Shown here piece by piece: positions 56,093-64,000 of a stretch of 64,000 nt of DNA (positions are counted from its first letter, which is position 1; the number at the start of each line of letters is the position of its first letter). The stretch lies in NCBI GenBank assembly GCA_028101445.1, contig JAOHKR010000001.1, forward strand, positions 1 through 64,000. The letters run 5' to 3'. Position numbers and translations under genes: made by a program. The notes below the pieces were generated by a model. The model was not told the origin of the DNA. It made no database searches and saw only the letters and a program-made list of their open reading frames with translations. The DNA comes from Candidatus Pelagibacter sp. (GTDB lineage Bacteria; Pseudomonadota; Alphaproteobacteria; Pelagibacterales; Pelagibacteraceae).

Positions 56093-57787
56093 TTAAAGGC
56101 CTTGTATTAATTTTTTATCAATTATCTTTTTTAAATTTTCTTCAGTTTTTTTAAGATTCAATACATAATTCCAATAATATCTAGCTTGCAGTTGGTTTCC
56201 ATTTTTCCATAAAACATCGCCATAATGATCGTTTACAATTGGATCACCTGGCATCAATCTTACTGCTAATTGAAGATATTTTTTTGACTCTTTATATCTT
56301 TCTAATTTAAATAAAGCCCAACCGAGCGAGTCGATAATAAATGGATCATTTGATTTTAATTTATTTGCTTTCTCTAACATGTTTAGTGATTTTTCTATTT
56401 TAATACCTTTTTCAATCCATGAATAAGCTAAATAATTTATTACATAGGCCTGATCAGGGTCTGCGCTTAAAGATGCTAATAAATCTTTTTCAGCTTTATC
56501 CCAATTTCCTATTCTTTCATAAGCAACGCCTCTTCCATCAGTGGCTTTTGGATATAAAGGATGTTTGCTTTTTATATTTTTTAACACAGCTGTGTAATGA
56601 AAAATTGCTTCCTGAAATTTTTCATTATTTTTTAAAAATTCTGCAAAATCAAAAGTTTCATAAACTTCTTTATTAATTAAATCTTTGTAGACACTGCTTG
56701 TTAATTTTATTGCATCCTTTGTTTTTTTTTCTTGAATAAAAATTCTTGCAAGTTGTTTTGTGGAATACCATTTAAAAGCTTCTCCTTTTTTACTTAAATT
56801 TTTATATATTTTTTTTGCATCTTCAAAATTATTTGTCTTATAAAAATTTTCCGCTAGTAAAGTTTCAAAGGAATGAAAATCTTCATTAAGAAATTTGGCT
56901 AAATTTAAATAAAAATTTGACAAAGAATATAATGATTGTGAGGATAAGGCGTTAGCTGTAATATACAAAATTTCAGCTGCTACATGTTTTTCTTTTCTAC
57001 AGTCAAAAGCATCCATATTTTTTAATTCATTTAAATCAATCTTGTATTGGTTGAGTAGTAAATTCCTTGGATAAAGTTTTAAAGCTGACTGAACTATACT
57101 TTTAGCTTCATTTATTTTTCCAATAGAAATAGCGTATGACGCGTGAAAATAATTATACCTTGAAAAATCAGTTCTTTGATTAGAGTTTAATGCTGAAAAT
57201 AATTCATTTGTATCTGAACTGTTATAATAACAATTAAGAAAAACACTTTGTATTTTTTTTAAATTTTCAAATCTTTTATCTAATTTTTTTAGTTCTAAAT
57301 TTGCAGAACTTTTATCAATATTAGTTAAATTTGACCAATTATATAAAGAATCTGAAACATAATTATTTAAAACAAATTTTGAACCTTTGGCTTTAGCTTT
57401 TAAAAAGTATTTTTTAGCTGATTTAAAATCAGATTTTTTTAAGTAAAAAATTCCTGTGATCAAATTACTCTCAAAACTTTCTAGTTTTTGTTTTTCAAGC
57501 TTTCTTGAATAATTGAATGCTTCATTCACATTCCCAGAATTTATGAGTGAATATAGATATTTAATAGAATAATTAGTATGAATTTCTTCTAAACCACTTA
57601 ATTTTTTTAAGTATTTAAAAGATGAATTATATTGATTATCATTTAAAAGTAATATTCCCGAGAAATAATCAGAAATATTGTCGGCATCGTTAAACTTATT
57701 CGAGCTTTTAGCTTCTAATGTGGAAAAAAATATAATGACAAATATAACTTGTCCTATTATCTTTAAACTTAACTTAAATAGATTCAT
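56093..57787 (-). CDS. Tetratricopeptide-repeat protein, exported
   Basis: This 564-residue protein starts with a signal peptide (IIGQVIFVIIFFSTLEAKS), so it probably acts in the periplasm or at the envelope. Several TPR units are visible, clearest in the C-terminal half (YPKATDGRGVAYERIGNWDKAEKDLLASLSADPDQAYVINYLAYSWIEKG and PFIIDSLGWALFKLERYKESKKYLQLAVRLMPGDPIVNDHYGDVLWKNG). This pattern occurs in alphaproteobacterial TPR proteins next to ispE. No catalytic domain is seen. Its start is 8 bases from the divergent glycosylase gene. Function is unknown. Confidence 0.85.
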   Translation of the reverse strand: MNLFKLSLKIIGQVIFVIIFFSTLEAKSSNKFNDADNISDYFSGILLLNDNQYNSSFKYLKKLSGLEEIHTNYSIKYLYSLINSGNVNEAFNYSRKLEKQKLESFESNLITGIFYLKKSDFKSAKKYFLKAKAKGSKFVLNNYVSDSLYNWSNLTNIDKSSANLELKKLDKRFENLKKIQSVFLNCYYNSSDTNELFSALNSNQRTDFSRYNYFHASYAISIGKINEAKSIVQSALKLYPRNLLLNQYKIDLNELKNMDAFDCRKEKHVAAEILYITANALSSQSLYSLSNFYLNLAKFLNEDFHSFETLLAENFYKTNNFEDAKKIYKNLSKKGEAFKWYSTKQLARIFIQEKKTKDAIKLTSSVYKDLINKEVYETFDFAEFLKNNEKFQEAIFHYTAVLKNIKSKHPLYPKATDGRGVAYERIGNWDKAEKDLLASLSADPDQAYVINYLAYSWIEKGIKIEKSLNMLEKANKLKSNDPFIIDSLGWALFKLERYKESKKYLQLAVRLMPGDPIVNDHYGDVLWKNGNQLQARYYWNYVLNLKKTEENLKKIIDKKLIQGL

Positions 57788-57795
57788 AAAAACTT

Positions 57796-58497
57796 ATGAT
57801 AAAAAAAATTAGCCCTAACCCTATTAAATTAATAAAATATTATAAATTTATTAACCATAATTTAATTTACAATAATAAGGCAATCAATAGATATAAAAAG
57901 GATAATTTTGAGCTTTCTGCAGATAAAGCTAGTGTTCTAGAAAAATTGAAAAAATCTATTTTAGATATAAAAAATTGTGGACTTAAAAGTGAAGCTACAA
58001 ATATGGTTTTTAGTGACGGAAATCCTAAATCAAAAATTATGATCCTGGGAGAAGCTCCAGGCTCAAATGAGGACCAAGAAGGATTGCCTTTTGTTGGAAA
58101 AGCAGGAAATCTACTTGATAAAATGTTGGCGTCAATTAATTTGGATAGAAAAACTGTTTATATATCTAACATTATTAATTACCGTCCCCCAGAAAATAGA
58201 AGGCCTACAGATGAAGAAATGAAGAGGTATTTGCCTTTTGTAAAAAAACATATTGAGATAATTAATCCTAAAATTTTAGTTTTACTTGGGAGTACCGCAA
58301 TGAATGCGTTAATAGGAGATGACATTGTTATATCTAAAGTAAGAGGTCAATGGATTGAAAAAGAATTTGGACTATGTAAAACATCAGTAATTGTCACTTT
58401 TCATCCTGCTTTTTTAATGCGTCAGCCAACACAAAAAAAGTTAGCTTGGATTGATCTCAAGATGATAAGAGACAAAAAAACTAAATTTAAGATTTAA
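57796..58497 (+). CDS. Uracil-DNA glycosylase, family 4-like
   Basis: This 233-residue protein matches family 4/5 UDGs: IMILGEAPGSNEDQEGLPFVGKAGNLLDKML (uracil-recognition and activation region), VYISNIINYRPPENRRPTDEE and VTFHPAFLMRQP with the conserved His. Family 4 enzymes usually carry four Cys for a 4Fe-4S cluster. Here the first site reads NCGLKSEATNMVF with a single Cys, so cluster binding is doubtful. The first 45 residues are Lys/Asn-rich and poorly conserved. rnhB starts on the next base after the stop. Confidence 0.88.
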   Translation: MIKKISPNPIKLIKYYKFINHNLIYNNKAINRYKKDNFELSADKASVLEKLKKSILDIKNCGLKSEATNMVFSDGNPKSKIMILGEAPGSNEDQEGLPFVGKAGNLLDKMLASINLDRKTVYISNIINYRPPENRRPTDEEMKRYLPFVKKHIEIINPKILVLLGSTAMNALIGDDIVISKVRGQWIEKEFGLCKTSVIVTFHPAFLMRQPTQKKLAWIDLKMIRDKKTKFKI

Positions 58498-59070
58498 TTG
58501 AATACTAAAGTAATTACAGCTGGGGTTGATGAAGTAGGCAGAGGCTGTTTAGCTGGGCCGGTAATTTCATCAGCTGTTATATTAAAAAAGGGCATAAATT
58601 TAGGTTTATTAAAAGACTCAAAAAAAATTTCTTTTAAAAAAAGAGTAAAAATCGCAGAACATATCAAGCTTAATTCAATTTATGCTATTGGCATGGCTTC
58701 TGTTGAAGAGATACTAAAAATTAATATCCTACAAGCAGCTTTGCTTTCAATGAAAAGAGCCATCGATCAACTAACCGTAAAACCAGAATTAATTTTAATC
58801 GATGGAAATTTTGCACCTCAGGGATTAAAAAATTTTAAAACAATAATTAATGGTGATGAAAAAATTAAATCTATTAGTGCAGCCTCTATTATAGCAAAAG
58901 TTTATAGGGATGAACTTATGATCAAATTATCGGAAAAATTTCAAAATTATGCTTGGGAGAGAAACTTTGGTTATGGCACCAAGGCTCATATAGAGGGTTT
59001 AAAGAAATTTGGCATTACCTCTCATCACAGAAAAGGTTTCAAGCCAATACACAAGATGTTGTCAAACTAA
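58498..59070 (+). CDS. rnhB: Ribonuclease HII
   Basis: RNase HII (190 residues) removes single ribonucleotides and RNA primers from DNA. The catalytic Asp11 and Glu12 are in AGVDEVGRGCLAGPVISSAVIL. LILIDGNFAP and SISAASIIAKVYRDELM give the further active-site Asp and the conserved Ser/Lys. FGYGTKAHIEGLKKFGITSHHRKGF is the C-terminal motif. It starts with TTG directly after the udg stop (TAATTG), since no ATG precedes the core. ccrM lies 78 bases downstream. Confidence 0.96.
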   Translation: MNTKVITAGVDEVGRGCLAGPVISSAVILKKGINLGLLKDSKKISFKKRVKIAEHIKLNSIYAIGMASVEEILKINILQAALLSMKRAIDQLTVKPELILIDGNFAPQGLKNFKTIINGDEKIKSISAASIIAKVYRDELMIKLSEKFQNYAWERNFGYGTKAHIEGLKKFGITSHHRKGFKPIHKMLSN

Positions 59071-59148
59071 GACTCTAAAGCACTAAAAGACTCATTTTTT
59101 TATTAATATTGTTTGACCCTAGATTCAATTTCGAGTTGAATTATTAAA
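59071..59148 (+). promoter_or_regulatory. ccrM leader with three GANTC sites
   Basis: The 78-base spacer before ccrM contains GACTC (59071-59075), GACTC (59089-59093) and GATTC (59122-59126). GANTC is the target of CcrM itself. A possible promoter is TTGACC (59113-59118) with TTGAAT (59136-59141), which would place the last GANTC between -35 and -10. Methylation-sensitive autoregulation, known for Caulobacter ccrM, is a plausible reading. Confidence 0.55.
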
Positions 59149-60225
59149 ATGTCGAAAATTCATAACAAAATTATTAATGGCGACTGTTTAAATGAATTAA
59201 AAAAAATTCCTGATAAATCTTTTGATTTAGTTTTTGCTGACCCTCCCTACAACATGCAAATAGGTGAAACTTTAACAAGACCAGATGCAAGTAAGGTAAA
59301 TGGTGTTGATGATAAATGGGATCAGTTTAATAGTTTCAAACATTACGATGATTTTTGCAAAGCCTGGTTAATAGAATGCAAAAGAATACTAAAAGATAAT
59401 GGAAGTATTTGGGTGATAGGTTCTTATCACAATATTTTTAGACTAGGTTATCATTTACAAAACTTAGATTATTGGCTTCTTAATGACGTAATTTGGCGAA
59501 AAAATAATCCTATGCCAAATTTTAGAGGAACAAGATTCACTAATGCTCACGAAACTTTAATTTGGGCTTCTAAAGATAAAAAGTCAAAATACACTTTTAA
59601 CTATCAATCTTTAAAATGTTTAAATGATGATTTACAAATGAGATCCGATTGGATGCTGCCTATTTGTAATGGAAAAGAAAGGTTAAAAAAGAGTAATGGT
59701 AAAAAAGTCCATTCTACTCAAAAACCTGAAGCCCTTTTACATAGAATTATTTTAGCCACAACCAACAAGGGTGATACAATATTTGATCCTTTTTTAGGAA
59801 CTGGAACTACAGCAGTAGTTGCAAAAAAGTTAGGTAGAAAATATTTTGGAATAGAAAGAGATAAAAAATATTTCAAAGCTGCGAGTGAAAGAATAAATAA
59901 AGCAAAAGTAATAGAAGAGGATTATTTAGATACAATTGAAAACAATAAATCAAAGCCAAGAATACCGTTTGGTTCATTAGTTGAGTTAGGAATTCTTAAA
60001 CCGGGAACTGTACTTTTTGATCCTAAAAAGAAATTTAATGCAAAAATTATGGTTGATGGCAGCATCAAATGTAAGGAATCAGAAGGATCAATTCATAAGG
60101 TTGCAGCAAAAATTATGGGCGCAGAAAGCTTCAATGGTTGGACATATTGGCATTGTGATATTAACGGGTCAGCAGTCGTTATTGACAGTCTAAGACAAAA
60201 ATTTATTTCTGAGAGACAAATCTAA
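59149..60225 (+). CDS. ccrM: Cell-cycle DNA adenine methyltransferase CcrM (GANTC)
   Basis: CcrM (358 residues) is an orphan N6-adenine methyltransferase that methylates GANTC in Alphaproteobacteria. The beta-class order is seen: catalytic DPPYN (31-35), SHY-like IGSYHNIFRLGYHLQ, then KPEALLHRIILATTNKGDTIFDPFLGTGTTAVVAKKLGR as the SAM site. The C-terminal RAMA-type domain (about 265-358, IPFGSLVELGILKPGTVLFDP and SFNGWTYWHCD) is diagnostic of CcrM. No restriction endonuclease lies nearby. It shares its stop region (CTAA) with the convergent FAD enzyme gene. Confidence 0.97.
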   Translation: MSKIHNKIINGDCLNELKKIPDKSFDLVFADPPYNMQIGETLTRPDASKVNGVDDKWDQFNSFKHYDDFCKAWLIECKRILKDNGSIWVIGSYHNIFRLGYHLQNLDYWLLNDVIWRKNNPMPNFRGTRFTNAHETLIWASKDKKSKYTFNYQSLKCLNDDLQMRSDWMLPICNGKERLKKSNGKKVHSTQKPEALLHRIILATTNKGDTIFDPFLGTGTTAVVAKKLGRKYFGIERDKKYFKAASERINKAKVIEEDYLDTIENNKSKPRIPFGSLVELGILKPGTVLFDPKKKFNAKIMVDGSIKCKESEGSIHKVAAKIMGAESFNGWTYWHCDINGSAVVIDSLRQKFISERQI

Positions 60226-61355
60226 TTTTTATAAACTTTACCTAGGTAGCCCCGAATAAAAGTTTTACGTTTAACTAAAAACTTCAAAAATATATTTCTA
60301 ATTTTTTGCATAATTGAGCTTGAAAAATGAAATGCGAAGAAATTAAGATTTGATCGTTTTCTAATAATTTTAGCTCTCTTAGATCTTGCTTCAAAGTATG
60401 TATTATTTTTATCTAGTTTATTTTTTTGTAGTAAAGTAAAAATTTCATGCGCACTTTCTATAGACTGTCCTGCTCCTTGAGCCATTGTTGGTAAAAAACC
60501 ATTGAGTGCATCTCCAATATAAAAAACTTTTTTATTTGTGGATGGAAGGATATTAGGTGTGAAATACAAAGGCCAAGATTTAATATCATTATCAAATAAT
60601 TTCCTCAAACTAGGATTTTGTTTTAAAACCACTTCCTCAATTAAAGATTTAATATTATCTGGATCATATTTTTTACTTCTAATTATACAAACCATATTTA
60701 GTTCTTTCTTTTTATTAATAGGATAAAATACAATATGTGTATTTCCTCCCATCATTAAACTTATGTTTTGTTCGCTTATATTTAATTCTGATTTTGATTT
60801 TAAAATTACTCTAACAGCCAAAGACTTCTTAAATTTTGGTATATTTTTTTTCTTTTCAAAAAAAGATCTTGTGTTGGAAAATATTCCATCTGCAGCAATT
60901 ACATAATCAACAAGATCATTAGTGTTATCATTAAATTTTATTAAAATTTTTTCTTTTAATTCAGAAACCTCTTTAATTTTTTTTCCAAACCTTAAATGCT
61001 GAGTATAAATGTCTTCTTTTAAATATTCTATTAAAGTAGATCTTTGCAAAGTTGTATATTTAGTTTCACTAGTATTAAATTTAGTTAGATTTAAATCACA
61101 TATCTTTTTATTTTGAATATCATAAAAATCTAAAAAACTTGGATTAAATTTTTTTTCATTACTAATTTTATTAAAATCAATTTCATTTAAAATTTTAATG
61201 CTATTCGTGGCAAGTTGAATCCCGTATCCTTCGTCAAGAGATAAGCTTTCCTCTCTTTCGTAAACCATAAAATCATGATCAGAATGTTTTTTTATAAAAT
61301 TTGCTAGGGTAAGTCCTGCTATGCCGGCTCCAATAATTGCTAATTTTTTTTTCAT
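60222..61355 (-). CDS. FAD-dependent monooxygenase, PHBH fold
   Basis: This 377-residue flavoprotein has the N-terminal GxGxxG motif (LAIIGAGIAGLTLANFI). A central DG-type motif (VIAADGIFSNTR) and the FAD ribityl motif GDALNGFLPTMAQGAGQSIESAHEI follow. This is the pattern of group A aromatic hydroxylases, which include UbiH/UbiI/UbiL and salicylate hydroxylase-like enzymes. A ubiquinone-ring hydroxylase role is possible but cannot be chosen over other aromatic substrates. A basic C-terminal tail is present. It begins at the base where mutY ends. Confidence 0.85.
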   Translation of the reverse strand: MKKKLAIIGAGIAGLTLANFIKKHSDHDFMVYEREESLSLDEGYGIQLATNSIKILNEIDFNKISNEKKFNPSFLDFYDIQNKKICDLNLTKFNTSETKYTTLQRSTLIEYLKEDIYTQHLRFGKKIKEVSELKEKILIKFNDNTNDLVDYVIAADGIFSNTRSFFEKKKNIPKFKKSLAVRVILKSKSELNISEQNISLMMGGNTHIVFYPINKKKELNMVCIIRSKKYDPDNIKSLIEEVVLKQNPSLRKLFDNDIKSWPLYFTPNILPSTNKKVFYIGDALNGFLPTMAQGAGQSIESAHEIFTLLQKNKLDKNNTYFEARSKRAKIIRKRSNLNFFAFHFSSSIMQKIRNIFLKFLVKRKTFIRGYLGKVYKN

Positions 61356-62356
61356 TAAAATAAAATTGAAACCTGTTTAAATATTTTTTTTGTAAAGCTT
61401 GGAATAAATTCCTTATTATTTTTTAAAAAGTACCAATTATAATTGGAAGGTTTTTGATTAGAAAATCTATAGTATAAATTTATATTCAGTTTCAAATTTG
61501 AAATAGAATTCTTATAATTTTTTAAAAATTTCCAACTTTTATCTTTAATTTTTTTTTTAGTTTCTTTTATTTTTGGTAAATTAAAATTTTTAAGAAAACT
61601 TATTTTATTTTCTTTTGTCAAAGCTATTTGTTCATTACGATTTAAATAACAAAAAATATCATAATTCATTTTTTTTATCATTTTATTTTCTTTTGTTGCA
61701 ATTCTTTTTGAAGATTTAAAATATTTACAGTTTTTATTCAAACAACATACACTACATTTTGGGTCTTTCGGTTTACATATTAAAGCCCCAAACTCCATTA
61801 AAGCTTCAACAAAATCTGCATTTCTATTTGTACTAAAGAGTTTTTTTTTGTTTAACAAAATTAATTTTTCAAAATTTATTCTTTCTTTTTTTTTATTAAT
61901 CAACCTTGCAAAAACTCTTTTTACATTTCCATCAATTGCAATTTTTGGCTGATTATAAATTAATCCAAGTAAAGCATTCGCTGTATACTCTCCTACTCCC
62001 GGCAACTTTTTAACCTCATCAAAAGTTTTAGGAAGTTTTGAATTGTAATTTTTTACTAATAGTTTTGAAGAGGCTAAAAGATTTCTCGCTCTCCTATAAT
62101 AACCTAACCCTTCCCACAATTTTAAAATTTGTTTTTCACTGCTTTTAGATAATGCCTTAAGCGTTCTAAACTTTTTTATAAACCTGTAAAAATAAGGAAT
62201 AACAGTTTTAACTTGCGTTTGTTGCAGCATGAATTCACTTAAAATCCTATAATAAAGCTTTTTCGGCGATTTTTTGCTCACACGCCATGGTAAATTCCTT
62301 TTGCTATTATCATACCAAGCAAGAATTTTTTTTGATAAAGTTGGAGTTAAATGCAT
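61355..62356 (-). CDS. mutY: A/G-specific adenine glycosylase MutY
   Basis: MutY (333 residues from ATG 62356) removes adenine mispaired with 8-oxoguanine. WYDNSKRNLPWR, LSEFMLQQTQVKTVIPYF, the helix-hairpin-helix KLPGVGEYTANALLGL and catalytic Asp in AIDGNVKRVFARL are canonical. The 4Fe-4S ligands follow C-x6-C-x2-C-x5-C (CKPKDPKCSVCCLNKNC). The C-terminal NUDIX-like domain is short and degenerate. A start at 62392 is possible, but then the gene overlaps dciA. With the start at 62356 the two ATGs form one ATGCAT palindrome. Confidence 0.95.
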   Translation of the reverse strand: MHLTPTLSKKILAWYDNSKRNLPWRVSKKSPKKLYYRILSEFMLQQTQVKTVIPYFYRFIKKFRTLKALSKSSEKQILKLWEGLGYYRRARNLLASSKLLVKNYNSKLPKTFDEVKKLPGVGEYTANALLGLIYNQPKIAIDGNVKRVFARLINKKKERINFEKLILLNKKKLFSTNRNADFVEALMEFGALICKPKDPKCSVCCLNKNCKYFKSSKRIATKENKMIKKMNYDIFCYLNRNEQIALTKENKISFLKNFNLPKIKETKKKIKDKSWKFLKNYKNSISNLKLNINLYYRFSNQKPSNYNWYFLKNNKEFIPSFTKKIFKQVSILF

Positions 62357-62836
62357 AGTAAAAATAATAATAAAACTCTGACTTTCATACAAGGGCTTAG
62401 ACCATTTTCAAGCTCAATTCCAAAAACTCTAAAAAAACATCTAAAAAAAGGTGGTTATAATTATTCGAACATCGTTGATAACTGGACTAAAATGGTAAAT
62501 AAAAAAATCTCTGATGCTTGCTATCCTATTAATGTTAAAATGGGAAAAGAAATGAGAGATGGAACATTAGTTCTTAACGTAATTCATGGAAAAGAAATGG
62601 AAATTGAGTATAAAAAAAATGAAATAATAGACAAGATAAATAGCTTTTTTGGCTATAATTGTATTAGTCATATTGCTCTAAAAATTGTGCAAGATAAAAT
62701 AAACATTAATGATAAAGTCTTCCCTAAAATAAAAGATTTATCAAAAATAGAGGAAAAAATAAGTAAAGTTAATAATGTAGAACTTAAGAGTTCTTTAAAT
62801 AATTTTCTTAAGGCATTTAATGAAAGAAATAAATAA
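62351..62836 (+). CDS. dciA: DciA-like protein (DUF721)
   Basis: This 161-residue protein matches DUF721/DciA: LRPFSSSIPKTLKKHLKKGGYNYSNIVDNWTKMVNKKISDACYPI, then GTLVLNVIHGKEMEIEYKKNEIIDKINSFFGYNCISHIALKI. DciA loads the replicative helicase in bacteria that lack DnaC, which includes most Alphaproteobacteria. Its ATG abuts the divergent mutY ATG, so its ribosome site and promoter must lie in mutY. The order dciA, dsbA-like, smc is conserved in Alphaproteobacteria. Confidence 0.85.
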   Translation: MHSKNNNKTLTFIQGLRPFSSSIPKTLKKHLKKGGYNYSNIVDNWTKMVNKKISDACYPINVKMGKEMRDGTLVLNVIHGKEMEIEYKKNEIIDKINSFFGYNCISHIALKIVQDKININDKVFPKIKDLSKIEEKISKVNNVELKSSLNNFLKAFNERNK

Positions 62837-62838
62837 TA

Positions 62839-63432
62839 ATGAAAGAAATAAATAAATTTTTTTATAAAATAACTTTTTTAATATTTTTTGTTTTTTCTGC
62901 TCAAGCGGAAAGTAAAGTATTATCAATTGGTAATTCTGAAGCTAAAGTGACAATTAAAGTATTCTCCTCTTTAACATGTCCACATTGCGCTAATTTTCAC
63001 TCTAATATTTATGAAATGTTAAAAAAAGATTATATTGATAGAGGTTTAGTAAAGTTTGAACATCATGCATTTCCATTAGACTTAGCTGCGCTGAATGCTG
63101 AAATTATAGTTAGATGCCAAGATAATAATAATAAAAAGTTTGAGCTATTAACTGAGATATATAAAAAACAAACCACTTGGGCAGTTGGATCTGACATAAA
63201 AAAAATTAATGAATTGATAAAAAAAATTGGTGTAAATTTTAATTTAAGTAATGAAAAGATGGATACCTGTTTAAAGAATGACACTGTTCAAGATGAAATT
63301 TTAGAACAAAGGATTGAAGCTCAAAAAGAATATAAAATAGAGTCTACACCAACAATTATAATAAATGAAAAAAAATATTCAGGCAAAATTAATTATAAAG
63401 AATTTAAAAAAAATATAGATAAAAAATTATAA
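62839..63432 (+). CDS. DsbA-family thiol-disulfide oxidoreductase
   Basis: This 197-residue exported protein has a signal peptide (FFYKITFLIFFVFSAQAES) and a thioredoxin fold with an inserted helical domain. The redox motif is CPHC in SSLTCPHCANFHSNIYEML, and the cis-Pro loop is ESTPTIIINEKKYSG. It resembles the DsbA/BdbD-type proteins that introduce or isomerise disulfides in the periplasm. It starts 2 bases after dciA, and the smc ATG directly follows its stop. Confidence 0.93.
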   Translation: MKEINKFFYKITFLIFFVFSAQAESKVLSIGNSEAKVTIKVFSSLTCPHCANFHSNIYEMLKKDYIDRGLVKFEHHAFPLDLAALNAEIIVRCQDNNNKKFELLTEIYKKQTTWAVGSDIKKINELIKKIGVNFNLSNEKMDTCLKNDTVQDEILEQRIEAQKEYKIESTPTIIINEKKYSGKINYKEFKKNIDKKL

Positions 63433-64000
63433 ATGAATTTCAAGCAACTTGAGATAACTGGTTTCAAATCTTTTTCAGAAAAAACAACTTTTTTTATTGA
63501 AAAAGGATTAACCGGAATAGTTGGTCCAAATGGTTGTGGTAAATCAAATATCGTTGAGTCTTTAAGATGGTGCATGGGAGAAAACTCAGCAAAGAGTATG
63601 AGAGGTTCTGGAATGGAAGATGTTATTTTTTCAGGCACTTCAAATCGACCTTCAAAAAATATTTCTGAAGTCTCTTTGCTTTTAGATAATCAAAATAAGG
63701 AAGGTCCAGCACAATATGAGGAGTTTGATGAAATTTCTATAAAAAGAAAAATAGAAAAAGATAAAGGATCTAAATATTTTATTAATAATAAAGAAGTAAG
63801 AGCTAGGGATGTTCAAACATTTTTTGCTGATCTATCGACTGGAGCACACTCACCGTCTCTTATCAGTCAGGGAAGAATTGGACAACTTGTAACTGCTAAA
63901 CCAATTGAGAGAAAATCTATACTTGAAGAAGCTGCAGGCATATCGGGAATTCACGCAAGAAGACAGGAAGCTGAAACAAGATTAAATGCTGCAGAAAATA
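63433..64000 (+). CDS. smc: Chromosome segregation ATPase SMC, N-terminal part (runs off window)
   Basis: The frame is open from ATG 63433 to the window end (189 codons). It encodes the SMC head: FKQLEITGFKSFSEKTTFFIEKGLTGIVGPNGCGKSNIVESLRWCMGE with Walker A GPNGCGKS, then RGSGMEDVIFSGT and the Q-loop region SLISQGRIGQLVTAKPIERKSILEEAAGISG. The coiled coil starts at RRQEAETRLNAAEN. SMC with ScpAB organises the chromosome. It follows the DsbA-like gene without a gap. Confidence 0.96.
   Translation, partial: MNFKQLEITGFKSFSEKTTFFIEKGLTGIVGPNGCGKSNIVESLRWCMGENSAKSMRGSGMEDVIFSGTSNRPSKNISEVSLLLDNQNKEGPAQYEEFDEISIKRKIEKDKGSKYFINNKEVRARDVQTFFADLSTGAHSPSLISQGRIGQLVTAKPIERKSILEEAAGISGIHARRQEAETRLNAAEN

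Noticed and set aside
59103..59117. Possible CtrA box (TTAA-N7-TTAA) upstream of ccrM
   Set aside because: The sequence reads TTAA, seven bases, then TGAC, so only one half-site matches. In A/T-rich DNA a lone TTAA is expected by chance.
1..64000. Mobile elements, prophage, CRISPR arrays or defence islands
   Set aside because: No transposase, integrase, phage gene, direct-repeat array or restriction endonuclease is visible. CcrM is an orphan cell-cycle methyltransferase, not part of a restriction system.

Overview
The window is a gene-dense, strongly A+T-rich bacterial chromosome segment that reads as a streamlined alphaproteobacterium of the SAR11 group (Pelagibacterales). The evidence is the Lys/Asn/Ile-rich proteins, near-absence of spacers, tail-overlapping convergent genes, a CcrM-type GANTC methyltransferase, a petABC cytochrome bc1 operon, the alphaproteobacterial orders yqeY-dnaG-rpoD next to carAB and mutY/dciA-dsbA-smc, and an ELM1-family gene. 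No phage, IS element, CRISPR array or defence island is visible. Everything here looks like core genome.

Region 1 (1-16.4 kb, minus strand) is the dcw division and cell-wall cluster: mraZ, ftsZ, rsmH, ftsL, ftsI, a fused murE-murF, mraY, murD, ftsW, murG, murC, murB, ddl, ftsQ and the start of ftsA. It supplies the cytosolic and lipid-linked steps of peptidoglycan synthesis plus septal proteins. Almost all junctions overlap. Two oddities stand out: ftsZ sits second, directly after mraZ, and MurE and MurF are one 934-residue protein. A promoter with three 10-bp-spaced TGGG repeats (MraZ boxes) precedes mraZ, with rnpB (RNase P RNA) just upstream.

Region 2 (16.8-23.2 kb) has an AmpD/AmiD-like amidase, mlaA-mlaC for outer-membrane lipid asymmetry, a CAT-anticodon tRNA, and the rpoD, dnaG and yqeY genes. 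The primase zinc site is degenerate. Region 3 (23.3-36.7 kb) carries carAB, a 2OG-Fe(II) oxygenase paired with an ELM1-like gene, trxB, an Atm1-type ABC exporter, an aspartate aminotransferase, uvrB, and an SDR with pteridine-reductase residues coupled to folB. Region 4 (36.7-45.3 kb) has uvrC, pgsA, a methyltransferase broken by an 8-bp tandem duplication, ilvE, a MarR/OmpR/EnvZ regulatory trio, ubiK, lgt and a MidA/NDUFAF7 methyltransferase.

Region 5 (45.3-55.2 kb) contains pgeF, prs, rplY, pth, ychF, petABC, trmL, hemF, greA, cca and tRNA-Gln, with tRNA-Gln abutting cca. Region 6 (55.2-64 kb) contains ispE, a TPR protein, a family-4-like uracil-DNA glycosylase, rnhB, ccrM with three GANTC sites in its leader, an FAD monooxygenase, mutY back-to-back with dciA, a DsbA-like protein and the 5' part of smc. 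The window is therefore a housekeeping stretch. Its interest lies in compaction, gene-order changes, a gene fusion, autoregulatory sites and one recent gene inactivation.
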